The notes under the pieces: generated by a model | Seen by the model: the letters and a program-made list of their open reading frames with translations, nothing else | Databases searched by the model: none | Told to the model about the DNA's origin: nothing | Source: an uncultured Oscillibacter sp. | Lineage (GTDB): Bacteria; Bacillota; Clostridia; Oscillospirales; Oscillospiraceae | Assembly: GCA_910576845.1 (NCBI GenBank) | Contig: CAJTJA010000005.1 | Coordinates: forward strand, 46,684-86,937 | Direction of reading: 5' to 3' | Length of the DNA: 40,254 nt | In this document: positions 32,058 to 38,344 of the stretch, piece after piece | Layout of the letters: the number at the start of each line of letters is the position of its first letter | How positions within the stretch are numbered: position 1 is the first letter of the stretch | Program-made: the position numbers and the translations under genes

Positions 32058-32801
32058 TTACCTCCCCGGCAGGGGGAAGGGCCGGAGAATTACCCTCCCG
32101 AAGCAGACCAGCGTCCGCCCTCCGGTGGAGGTAAGCATAATATCCGCATCCGCCCGTGCCCGGTTCAAGGAAAAAAGGTATACGATTCCCGCCGGGTCCT
32201 TATAGTACTGCTTGCAGAAAATGTCCCCATCTACACAGAAAATTCCCACATCTCCGGCCTTAAGCGGGTCTCGGTTTACATACACCACAGAACCGTCGGT
32301 GATAAAAGGGGCCATGGAGTCACCTTGAATACGCACGCCGAACTCGGCGGCAGGGGGCACATCCCCGGTGACAGGAATATAGTCAAAATCCTCCCCAAAG
32401 GCCGGAGCGGCATATCCGGCGGCGGCTGGGCTGCGGTACAGCGGAATCACACGGGGCTCTGCCGGTTCTGCTTCCGCTTCGGCCCTGTAAGCGCATAATG
32501 CTTCCACCATATTCCGCACCGTCTTGCGCCCCAGGATTGACAGGCTCCGGTATCCTTCCAGCAGCTGCTGTTCCTCTGGAGACAGCGGCTGCTTATTGTA
32601 TCGAAAACTGTCCTGAAACAGTGCATTGGGATCGGTCTCTAACGAGTCAAACAGCCGGAGCATAATTTCCTCTTTTGGAAAGCTGACCCCAGTTTCGTAA
32701 TTTCCAACTGCGGAGGGTGAGACGCCCAGGAGCGCTGCCAGCTCTACCCGGGTCATATCCAATTCCCCGCGTCGTGCCCGTATCCTCTCTCCAAAGGACA
32801 T
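32058..32801 (-). CDS. S24/LexA-type autocleaving repressor with XRE HTH
   Basis: A 247-residue CI/LexA-like repressor. Residues 4-58 are an XRE HTH (LAALLGVSPSAVGNYETG). Residues about 118-240 are an S24 peptidase domain: cleavage site Ala128-Gly129 in SPAAAGYA, nucleophile Ser162 in GDSMAPF and general base Lys197 in DIFCKQYY. Such proteins release their operators after RecA-stimulated self-cleavage. AAAGGAGG precedes the ATG. Its own promoter and two identical palindromes lie just upstream, facing a divergent promoter, so autoregulation is likely. No other phage genes surround it. Confidence 0.9.
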   Translation of the reverse strand: MSFGERIRARRGELDMTRVELAALLGVSPSAVGNYETGVSFPKEEIMLRLFDSLETDPNALFQDSFRYNKQPLSPEEQQLLEGYRSLSILGRKTVRNMVEALCAYRAEAEAEPAEPRVIPLYRSPAAAGYAAPAFGEDFDYIPVTGDVPPAAEFGVRIQGDSMAPFITDGSVVYVNRDPLKAGDVGIFCVDGDIFCKQYYKDPAGIVYLFSLNRARADADIMLTSTGGRTLVCFGRVILRPFPLPGR

Positions 32802-32827
32802 GTGTGTCCCTCCTTTCTGTGTTCTCC

Positions 32828-32856
32828 ATCTTAACAGGAAGGCAAAAGACTGTCAA
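32828..32856 (-). promoter_or_regulatory. promoter of the S24 repressor gene
   Basis: Minus-strand TTGACA (32856-32851), 17 bp, TAAGAT (32833-32828), 27 bp before the ATG. Operator O1 starts 4 bp upstream of the -35. Confidence 0.85.
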
Positions 32857-32860
32857 TCTT

Positions 32861-32879
32861 TTTACAAGATTCTTGTAAA
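32861..32879. promoter_or_regulatory. operator O1, 19-bp perfect palindrome
   Basis: TTTACAAGATTCTTGTAAA is symmetrical around its central T. It lies between the two divergent -35 boxes. The core ACAAGATTCTTGT recurs exactly as O2. Confidence 0.75.
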
Positions 32880-32885
32880 TCTATC

Positions 32886-32914
32886 TTGACAAAATAGAAC
32901 ATACGTGCTATTTT
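32886..32914 (+). promoter_or_regulatory. divergent rightward promoter opposite the S24 gene
   Basis: TTGACA (32886-32891), 17 bp, TATTTT (32909-32914). An 8-bp inverted repeat CAAAATAG/CTATTTTG (32890-32915) covers it. The spacer holds GAACATACGTGC (32897-32908), one base off the Gram-positive SOS box core GAAC-N4-GTTC. Confidence 0.75.
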
Positions 32915-32924
32915 GGAAAAGGCA

Positions 32925-32937
32925 ACAAGATTCTTGT
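32925..32937. promoter_or_regulatory. operator O2, 13-bp perfect palindrome
   Basis: ACAAGATTCTTGT, identical to the core of O1, lies just after the expected start site of the rightward promoter. Bound repressor would block that transcript. Confidence 0.75.
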
Positions 32938-33134
32938 GGTGTTTCCGTATATGCGAGGTGGTCATATAGAAACCCGTTGTCCGTATTTTGATTTTTTTCT
33001 TTTCCGCAGAGGGGCCGCGTTACGGAGGGCAATACCGAAAAATTTTTCTCACCGGTCTCTGCTTTGCTAAAACCAGCTGTATTCGGTAATGTGATTCATG
33101 GCTGAAAGCGGAAAAATTTCCTGTCAGGCAAAAT

Positions 33135-33172
33135 AAAAAATCCCAAGGCTTTTTACCACCTTAGGATTTTTT
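33135..33172. terminator. bidirectional terminator
   Basis: AAAAAATCC-c-AAGG pairs with CCTT-a-GGATTTTTT. T6 runs occur on both strands, so it ends the leftward tRNA-Thr/tRNA-Tyr transcript and the rightward transcript from 32920. Confidence 0.8.
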
Positions 33173-33178
33173 ATGAGC

Positions 33179-33263
33179 TGGTGGGGGAAGGTGGATTCGA
33201 ACCACCGAAGTCAGTGACAACAGATTTACAGTCTGCCCCATTTGACCGCTCTGGAATTCCCCC
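33179..33263 (-). tRNA. tRNA-Tyr (anticodon GTA)
   Basis: An 85-nt class II tRNA with CCA encoded. The acceptor GGGGGAA pairs with TTCCCCC. The anticodon arm CAGACTGTAAATCTG holds GTA. A variable arm and the T arm GGTGGTTCGAATCCACC are present. Confidence 0.96.
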
Positions 33264-33273
33264 CTATAAAGTT

Positions 33274-33349
33274 TGGAGCTGGTGGACGGACTCGAACCCC
33301 CGGCCTGCTGATTACAAATCAGCTGCTCTACCAACTGAGCTACACCAGC
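33274..33349 (-). tRNA. tRNA-Thr (anticodon TGT)
   Basis: A 76-nt tRNA with CCA encoded. The acceptor GCTGGTG pairs with CACCAGC, the D arm is GCTCAGTTGGTAGAGC, the anticodon arm GCTGATTTGTAATCAGC holds TGT, and the T arm is CGGGGGTTCGAGTCC. It lies 10 bp before tRNA-Tyr in one transcript. As an ANN-decoding tRNA with A37 it is an expected target of t6A-pathway enzymes. Confidence 0.97.
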
Positions 33350-33368
33350 AGTTCCAACAGCATTGCTT

Positions 33369-33397
33369 ATTTTAGCAGACAGTTTTCTTTTTGTCAA
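33369..33397 (-). promoter_or_regulatory. promoter of the tRNA-Thr/tRNA-Tyr transcript
   Basis: Minus-strand TTGACA (33397-33392), 17 bp, TAAAAT (33374-33369), 20 bp before tRNA-Thr. Confidence 0.85.
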
Positions 33398-33419
33398 CAA
33401 AAATTTTTCAAATTTTTAT
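33391..33419 (+). promoter_or_regulatory. divergent promoter of the small-gene operon
   Basis: TTGTCA (33391-33396), 17 bp, TTTTAT (33414-33419), 31 bp before the ATG at 33450. Its -35 overlaps the leftward tRNA -35, so the two promoters probably compete for polymerase. Confidence 0.55.
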
Positions 33420-33449
33420 CTTTTTATCTTTTTGGAGAGGTGAATTTAA

Positions 33450-33638
33450 ATGCTCTATTCAAAACGAAGTCCTGCAAAAACGGTTCTCCACTGTACGATG
33501 TGCGGCCGGGAAATTATCCGGGGAGAAGAGTATTGGGTCTGCAACGGCAGCCAGGTATGCGCCGCATGCTTCCCGGAGCTGGCCCGCCGGGAGCTGGCTC
33601 CCTGCCGGGAAATTTGCGGAAAGGAGCTGAGGCGATGA
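33450..33638 (+). CDS. small zinc-finger protein
   Basis: A 62-residue protein with CTMCGREI, then CNGSQVCAACF, a C-x2-C/C-x2-C zinc site, and two further cysteines near the end. GGAGAGGTG precedes the ATG by 7 bases. Its stop overlaps the next start as ATGA. Similar small zinc proteins occur in phage and mobile-element operons, but no specific family is recognised. Confidence 0.7.
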   Translation: MLYSKRSPAKTVLHCTMCGREIIRGEEYWVCNGSQVCAACFPELARRELAPCREICGKELRR

Positions 33639-33868
33639 CGCTTCTGGAAATGTCTGCTTCTTATCGGGACAGCGCGGCGGCAATTCATGGACGCATCATA
33701 GAGCTGCGGGAGTTGGAACGCGCCCAGAGTGACCCGGGTGAGGCATCCCGGCTCCGCCGCCGGATCAGCGAACTGACACCGATTTGGCGGGAGGCGAGAG
33801 AGCTTGCGGCTCTGACTGCCCATTATTATGACAGGAGCTTTTACAGATATGGAAATTATACATTTTAA
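33635..33868 (+). CDS. small helical protein, unknown function
   Basis: A 77-residue charged protein (MTLLEMSASYRDSAAAIHGR start), predicted to be two long helices rich in Arg, Glu and Ala, possibly a coiled coil, ending YRYGNYTF. It overlaps the preceding zinc-finger gene by 4 bp and the next sigma-like gene by 20 bp, so the three proteins are made together. It could be an adaptor for the sigma-like protein, though nothing in the sequence proves it. Confidence 0.65.
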   Translation: MTLLEMSASYRDSAAAIHGRIIELRELERAQSDPGEASRLRRRISELTPIWREARELAALTAHYYDRSFYRYGNYTF

Positions 33869-34145
33869 TGCCTGCGCCGGCGATTGGATAGGAGACGTCA
33901 CGGATTGGGAGCAGCAAGGCCCGGCGGATAACGGCGAGCGGCTGGACAGACTTCGCCGCAGTCTCCGCAGCGCCAGGGTCCAGGAGCTGACTTCCCGGCA
34001 GAGACAGGTGCTGAGGCTTTATTATGATCAGGAAAAAACGCTCTCTCAAATTGCGGAGGAGCTCGGCGTAAACCGTTCTACGGTTTCCCGGACGCTTTGC
34101 CGCGCCAGAAAGCGGCTTTACCGATGCCTGCGTTACGCTTTGTAG
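33849..34145 (+). CDS. sigma-70 region 4-like DNA-binding protein
   Basis: A 98-residue protein. Residues about 48-95 are sigma region 4: LTSRQRQVLRLYYDQEKTLS then QIAEELGVNRSTVSRTLCRA, a full HTH. Regions 1-3 are absent, so it is not a complete sigma factor; it resembles phage- and ICE-borne sigma-like activators. The ATG at 33849 is preferred because AGGAGC lies about 10 bases upstream, inside the previous gene. It is the last of three overlapping genes; its target promoter is unknown. Confidence 0.8.
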   Translation: MEIIHFNACAGDWIGDVTDWEQQGPADNGERLDRLRRSLRSARVQELTSRQRQVLRLYYDQEKTLSQIAEELGVNRSTVSRTLCRARKRLYRCLRYAL

Positions 34146-34207
34146 GTTTTGGCCTGTAGAAGGAATATTCCTCTTGGGAATTAGGCGATTCTGCCTCGGG
34201 TTTTCTC

Positions 34208-34236
34208 TTGCGGTTTCCTTTGGAAGCGGCTATAAT
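34208..34236 (+). promoter_or_regulatory. promoter of the yitT-like gene
   Basis: TTGCGG (34208-34213), 17 bp, TATAAT (34231-34236), about 100 bp before the ATG. Confidence 0.6.
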
Positions 34237-34335
34237 CATAGCCAGTATTCGCCGTGCGCAAACTGGAGCGATTTCCGTCCGTGTACCAGGGCGGAGGCAA
34301 AAGACCGGCATGAAGGGCCGGCCGGGAGGAACGAT

Positions 34336-35229
34336 ATGAAGGATATGATGTACAATTCTCTGCATAACCGCTGGCTCCGGCTCCTGGCTGCTATAGCCGG
34401 CGAGGGAATCATCGCCTTGGCGATGAATCTCTTTATTGTCCCGCTGAATCTGTATTCCGGCGGGCTGATGGGTCTGTGCCAGCTTATCAGGACCCTGCTG
34501 CAGGCAAAGCTGGGGCTGACTTTTGGCAATGCGGATATCGCCGGCATCCTCTATTTTATCAGTAATCTCCCCATCCTGTTTCTGGCTTACAAGACCCTCG
34601 GGAAAGCCATGACAGTCAAAACCATTATCTGCACGGTATCCTTTTCCCTGTTTTACAGCATTATTCCCATTCCCCAGACCCCCATTGTGGAGGACTATCT
34701 CACCGCATGCATGCTGGGGGGCATTATTGTGGGCGTAGCCAGCGGTATTGTCCTGACTTGCGGCGGCAGCGGCGGAGGTTTGGATATTGTAGGGCTGTGC
34801 CTGAGCAAGCGCGGCAGCCGGTTTACGGTGGGAAAGTTTTCTCTGACGTTTAACTTTTTCCTCTATGCTGCCTGTCTGGTCCTGTTTGTGCCGGAGGTGG
34901 CGATCTACTCTGTAATCTATAACTTTTTCACTTCCATGGTTTTGGACCGGATGCATCAGCAAAATGTGAATGTGCAGGCGATGATTTTTACGAAAGAGGA
35001 TGAAAAGGTTCTGGGCCGGTTTATCATTGAGAAGCTGGGCCGAAGCGTTACCTATTGGGAAGGAACCGGGGCATACAGCGGGAAAGGGCTGCATGTTCTG
35101 GTAGTCTGCCTTTCTAAATTTGAAATAGAGGAACTGCTTCACGCAGTATACGAGATGGACCCCCATGCGTTTACCACTGTGCAGGAGAGGGTCCGGGTTT
35201 ATGGCAATTTTGTTCGAAAATTGGAATAA
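34336..35229 (+). CDS. YitT-family membrane protein
   Basis: A 297-residue protein with five to six N-terminal transmembrane segments (DUF161; FIVPLNLYSGGLMGLCQL and GGSGGGLDIVGLCLS are family hallmarks) and a soluble C-terminal DUF2179 domain from about residue 220 (VQAMIFTKEDEKVL, TYWEGTGAYSGKGLHVL). The transported substrate is unknown. The ATG at 34336 has GGGAGGA 5 bases upstream; a frame starting 160 bp earlier includes the promoter and is rejected. Confidence 0.88.
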   Translation: MKDMMYNSLHNRWLRLLAAIAGEGIIALAMNLFIVPLNLYSGGLMGLCQLIRTLLQAKLGLTFGNADIAGILYFISNLPILFLAYKTLGKAMTVKTIICTVSFSLFYSIIPIPQTPIVEDYLTACMLGGIIVGVASGIVLTCGGSGGGLDIVGLCLSKRGSRFTVGKFSLTFNFFLYAACLVLFVPEVAIYSVIYNFFTSMVLDRMHQQNVNVQAMIFTKEDEKVLGRFIIEKLGRSVTYWEGTGAYSGKGLHVLVVCLSKFEIEELLHAVYEMDPHAFTTVQERVRVYGNFVRKLE

Positions 35230-35422
35230 AGAAAAAACAAAATGGGCGGCTGGCATTTGTCGGCCGCCTCAGTCTGCCCCAAAGTATTTCCAACAGCCTG
35301 AGCAAGTTTTCCATAACCCGTGAAAACTTCTGATTGAAAACGAGAGGAACCCTTCCCGGGCTCCTCTTGTAACGTTCTTCCTCTCCGTTGATGCAGTCTT
35401 CTTCCTTAATAAGTTAATCAGC

Positions 35423-35452
35423 AAAGACGGCTGACAGTTTTCAGCCGTCTTT
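35423..35452. terminator. bidirectional terminator between yitT and trmO
   Basis: AAAGACGGCTGA (35423-35434) pairs with TCAGCCGTCTTT (35441-35452) around CAGTTT. The right arm contains the trmO stop codon. Confidence 0.65.
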
Positions 35453-36142
35453 GCCGCTGGCGGCAATCTCCCGGATATGGAGAATCTTTTCCTCCACGGT
35501 GAAACGCACCTCCAGCCCGGCGAAGCCAAAACCATAGAGCCTCTCCGGGTCTGTCTGATACTTGGGCCTTGGGTCCAGGGCCAGCACAGCGCGAAGGGCT
35601 TCCCGCTGTGCCTGGGGAACCTGCTCCCAAAGTTCCGGAGGGCACTCCACTGTCAGGGTTTCTCCGGCAGGAACAGAGGCAAACCCTCCCAGGGCCTCGG
35701 GCCGGCAGTCGGCATAGGGAAGGTAAGGCTTGACGTCCAGAATGGGCGTGCCATCCATCATATCGGCTCCCCGGACGCGGAGAACGGTTCCATAATCCTT
35801 GGTCTCCTCGATCCCTGCCAGGGTCACAGCGGAGAGAGCGATGGGGTTGGGGCGAAAGGGAGAACGGGTAGCAAAGACACCCAACCGGATGTTGCCCCCG
35901 AGCCTGGGCGGGCGCACTGTGGGAGACCATGACTTTCGGGCAGTTTGGTCAAAGGCCCAGATCAGCCACAGATGGGAAAAGCCCTCCAGCCCTCGAAAAG
36001 CGGCTGGATTTCGATATTCCGGCTCAAACACCACCAAGGCTTCCAGTGCTTCTACCAGGCCGCTTTGGCGGGGAACGCCAAACTTGCTTGGAAAATCGCT
36101 GTGGATATGGGCGATTGTATGCATAGTGAATTCCTGAGACAT
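35441..36142 (-). CDS. trmO: tRNA t6A37 N6-methyltransferase TrmO
   Basis: A 233-residue TsaA/TrmO-family beta-barrel SAM enzyme that makes m6t6A37, mainly in tRNA-Thr. Hallmarks are the N-terminal IAHIHSDFPSKFGVPRQ, GFSHLWLIWAF, LGVFATRSPFRPNPIALS and GADMMDGTPILDVKPYLPY. AAGGAGGAAC lies upstream of the ATG. The same window carries mtaB (another t6A37 modifier) and a tRNA-Thr. Confidence 0.95.
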   Translation of the reverse strand: MSQEFTMHTIAHIHSDFPSKFGVPRQSGLVEALEALVVFEPEYRNPAAFRGLEGFSHLWLIWAFDQTARKSWSPTVRPPRLGGNIRLGVFATRSPFRPNPIALSAVTLAGIEETKDYGTVLRVRGADMMDGTPILDVKPYLPYADCRPEALGGFASVPAGETLTVECPPELWEQVPQAQREALRAVLALDPRPKYQTDPERLYGFGFAGLEVRFTVEEKILHIREIAASGKDG

Positions 36143-36240
36143 GGGCGTTCCTCCTTTTTATGTAGGTTATTATACAGGGAAGGCGGATAAAATGGAAGAC
36201 AAAAGCTCTTGTCCCGGCAGATTTTTGGCAGGACAAATTT

Positions 36241-36276
36241 CTGCGGGAGGGTGGAAATTTTTCCACCCTCCCGCAG
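36241..36276 (-). terminator. long hairpin terminator after the lipoprotein gene
   Basis: CTGCGGGAGGGTGGAAA (36241-36257) and a perfect 17-bp complement (36260-36276) with a 2-nt gap. On the minus strand AAATTTG follows, a weak tail. Confidence 0.6.
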
Positions 36277-36299
36277 ATGCTGAATTTGTTTACACTTCC

Positions 36300-36638
36300 T
36301 TAGAAGTCATCCATAGCGCGGCCGACCGCATCTCCGGCATCATCCAGCGCATCCCTGGCATCATCTACCAGAGAGTCGTCAGGCATAACGCCGCTGTCGT
36401 TTCCGCTGCCGGCAACGGAGCCGTTATTTTCGTTGACACTGGGTGTATTGTTGTTTCCGGTAATAGAATCATTGGCGCCAGGGGTTCCCTTGACGGTGTT
36501 GTCTCCGGTGATGCCGCTGTCCTGATTTGCGGCATGGCTGCTGCCGGCAGTGCCGGTCTGCTGGCTGTCGCCGCCGCAGGCGGTGAGACTGAATGCCAGC
36601 AACAGGGACACCAGCAGAAACATCAGAGTATTTTTCAT
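36300..36638 (-). CDS. small low-complexity lipoprotein
   Basis: A 112-residue protein. The type II signal MFLLVSLLLAFSLTACGG has the lipobox LTAC, so Cys21 is the likely lipid-modified residue cleaved by LspA. The mature part is rich in Asn, Gly, Ser and Asp with no hydrophobic core, ending in an acidic alanine-rich helix (DDARDALDDAGDAVG). It is probably a flexible surface linker. AAAGGAGGAG precedes the ATG. Function is unknown. An unusually long structured leader precedes it. Confidence 0.82.
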   Translation of the reverse strand: MKNTLMFLLVSLLLAFSLTACGGDSQQTGTAGSSHAANQDSGITGDNTVKGTPGANDSITGNNNTPSVNENNGSVAGSGNDSGVMPDDSLVDDARDALDDAGDAVGRAMDDF

Positions 36639-36815
36639 AAGATACTCCTCCTTTAATAATCAAACAGCCCGCATCCGCTTGAGCGGAACCGTACAGGCTG
36701 CTTTGCAGGGCGGGTTTTCGGCCCTGCCTCCCGTCAAAGGAGTCCAAATGAATATGTCTTTGAGCTTCTTTGACGGTGCGCGGGGCGGCAGACCCGTCCC
36801 GTGTTTTTACGATAC
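36639..36815 (-). promoter_or_regulatory. structured 5-prime leader, riboswitch-like, family unknown
   Basis: Four hairpins lie between the promoter and the lipoprotein start: CAGCC/GGCTG enclosing TCCGCT/AGCGGA (36665-36700), GCAGGGC/GCCCTGC (36705-36727), CCGTCAAAG/CTTTGACGG (36731-36776) and CGGGGCGG/CCGTCCCG (36781-36801). On the plus strand the last is followed by TTTTT and reads as a terminator, so this could alternatively be a rightward RNA. Confidence 0.5.
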
Positions 36816-36821
36816 CCGAAT

Positions 36822-36850
36822 GTTATTGTTTCCGGCCTATCTGATGTAAA
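36822..36850 (-). promoter_or_regulatory. promoter upstream of the structured leader
   Basis: Minus-strand TTTACA (36850-36845), 17 bp, AATAAC (36827-36822). The start near 36815 gives a leader of about 180 nt. Confidence 0.55.
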
Positions 36851-36984
36851 CCGTGGGACTTTCAGGAGATAACTCCTTTTTTTGACGAGGAAAACACTGA
36901 ATAAATTTTATTAAGAAACCATAAGCATGGAATAAGCAGCTGTTAGTAAGATGAGGGTAAGGTGCTTGAAGGAGGAACTGGCTT

Positions 36985-37518
36985 GTGGATTTTAAGGGGA
37001 GTGAAACGGAGGCTAATCTGCGGCGGGCGTTTGCCGGAGAAGCTTATTCCAGGAGCAAATATGATCTCTTTGCCGAGGCGGCGCGCCGGGAGGGATATGA
37101 ACAATTGGCCGCCTTTTTTGAGGAGGCTGCGCAGAATGAGCAGGCCCATGCCCGCATATGGCTGCGGGCACTGAGCGAATTGGGGACAACGGAAGAAAAC
37201 TTGGCGAATGCTGCCGAAAGTGAAAATGCCCTATGGACTTATGTATATACCGGGATGGCGCAGACTGCCAGGGCCGAAGGGTTCGTGGAATTGGCTTCCC
37301 GGTTTGAAGGCGTTGCGCGGGCAGAGCGGGCCCATGAGGTGCGGTTTTTAAAATTATTAGAAAATGTAAGGCGAAATCAGGTATTTCACAGAGGCGGGCC
37401 AGTACTTTGGTGCTGCCGGAATTGCGGACACCTGGAGTTGGAAAAAAATGCTCCGCTGAACTGCCCTGTCTGCGGGGCCCCGCAGGGCTTTTTCCAAATC
37501 AGGGCAGAAAATTATTAG
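36985..37518 (+). CDS. classical rubrerythrin (diiron domain then rubredoxin domain)
   Basis: A 177-residue peroxide-reducing protein. Residues 1-130 are a ferritin-like diiron domain (GEAYSRSKY, EEAAQNEQAHAR, then ARAEGFVELA and ARAERAHEVRF). The C-terminus is a rubredoxin-like FeS4 site (WCCRNCG and NCPVCGAP). The start is GTG at 36985 with AAGGAGGA 8 bases before. The usual length is about 180-195. It is the second rubrerythrin of the window and has the opposite domain order to the one at 6306. It stands alone. Confidence 0.92.
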   Translation: MDFKGSETEANLRRAFAGEAYSRSKYDLFAEAARREGYEQLAAFFEEAAQNEQAHARIWLRALSELGTTEENLANAAESENALWTYVYTGMAQTARAEGFVELASRFEGVARAERAHEVRFLKLLENVRRNQVFHRGGPVLWCCRNCGHLELEKNAPLNCPVCGAPQGFFQIRAENY

Positions 37519-37911
37519 GCCTTATTTAAAAATTGGCGGAATGCTCAGGGGCGAGAGATTGTTTACCCAGAGGGGATGTGATATCCATAAGGCGGCCTGC
37601 CGCCCGGCAAGAAAATTTAACGCAGAGCGGCAGAAAAAGTCCGTCGTTTGGGCGTTTCGCCATTTTTCAGACAAGACATAAGGAACAGCGAAGCGTGCGC
37701 CGCCCTGAAGGCCTCAAGAGCACCCTTCTTCTCCCACCAGATTCAAAAGTCTTTGACATGCGGACACTTGCCGGAGGATGCTTTGCTTTTCCTTGTAAAA
37801 CTTTCAAATTTTCGTTAAAATGACGTATATTTTTATATAAAATTGGAGCAAACTACCAAAAAGAATCTGGCTGTCAAGAAAAAATTTTAATAATGTTTGT
37901 GCAATTGACCA
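37519..37911. other. non-coding stretch, nothing recognised
   Basis: About 390 bp between the rubrerythrin stop and the HPr promoter. A rightward frame from 37533 lacks a ribosome site and looks random. No RNA or repeat is recognised; the last 150 bp are AT-rich. Confidence 0.45.
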
Positions 37912-37940
37912 TTGACGAGAGACGAAAAAGCGGTTATGAT
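37912..37940 (+). promoter_or_regulatory. promoter of the HPr gene
   Basis: TTGACG (37912-37917), 17 bp, TATGAT (37935-37940), 72 bp before the ATG. Confidence 0.8.
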
Positions 37941-38012
37941 AATATTATACTAGTAAAGTAATGGCTCGTGGGCAATACATTTCCATTTGATATGAAAAAG
38001 GAGAGCTGCAAC

Positions 38013-38276
38013 ATGTATACGCAGGAAATCACGGTCAACAACGAAGTTGGTTTGCACGCCCGCCCCGCCACATTCTTTATCCAGAAAGCCAACGAGTTCA
38101 AAAGCGGCATCTGGGTCGAGAAGGAGGATCGCCGCGTTAACGCCAAAAGCCTGTTAGGCGTGCTGTCCCTGGGCATTGTGAAGGGTACTCCTATTACCCT
38201 GATTGCGGATGGCAGCGATGAAAAAGAGGCGGTCACCGCACTGGTGGACCTGGTGAAAGACAACTTCGGAGAGTAA
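38013..38276 (+). CDS. ptsH: HPr-type phosphocarrier protein
   Basis: An 87-residue HPr. The catalytic His15 is in VGLHARPATFF and the regulatory Ser46 in VNAKSLLGVLSL, as in Firmicutes HPr, where HPr kinase phosphorylates Ser46 for carbon catabolite control through CcpA. ATG at 38013 follows AAAGGAGAG by 8 bases; an upstream start has no support. No ptsI (enzyme I) is adjacent; some clostridia carry HPr mainly for regulation. It is followed by its own terminator, then uvrC. Confidence 0.9.
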   Translation: MYTQEITVNNEVGLHARPATFFIQKANEFKSGIWVEKEDRRVNAKSLLGVLSLGIVKGTPITLIADGSDEKEAVTALVDLVKDNFGE

Positions 38277-38283
38277 CAAACCG

Positions 38284-38321
38284 GCCCCGTGCTGCCTGCC
38301 AGCGCGGGGCGGTCTTTTTTT
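38284..38321 (+). terminator. intrinsic terminator after HPr
   Basis: GCCCCGTGCTG (38284-38294) pairs with CAGCGCGGGGC (38300-38310), with one T-G position, followed by GGTCTTTTTTT. Confidence 0.85.
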
Positions 38322-38344
38322 GTTTTCTGAAAGGGATATGCGGT

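Noticed and set aside
36639..36815. Class I c-di-GMP riboswitch before the lipoprotein
   Set aside because: GCAAAGC is suggestive but the GNRA tetraloop and receptor pattern of the family is not found.
37533..37823. A 96-codon rightward frame after the second rubrerythrin
   Set aside because: No ribosome site, no domain, crosses AT-rich non-coding DNA.
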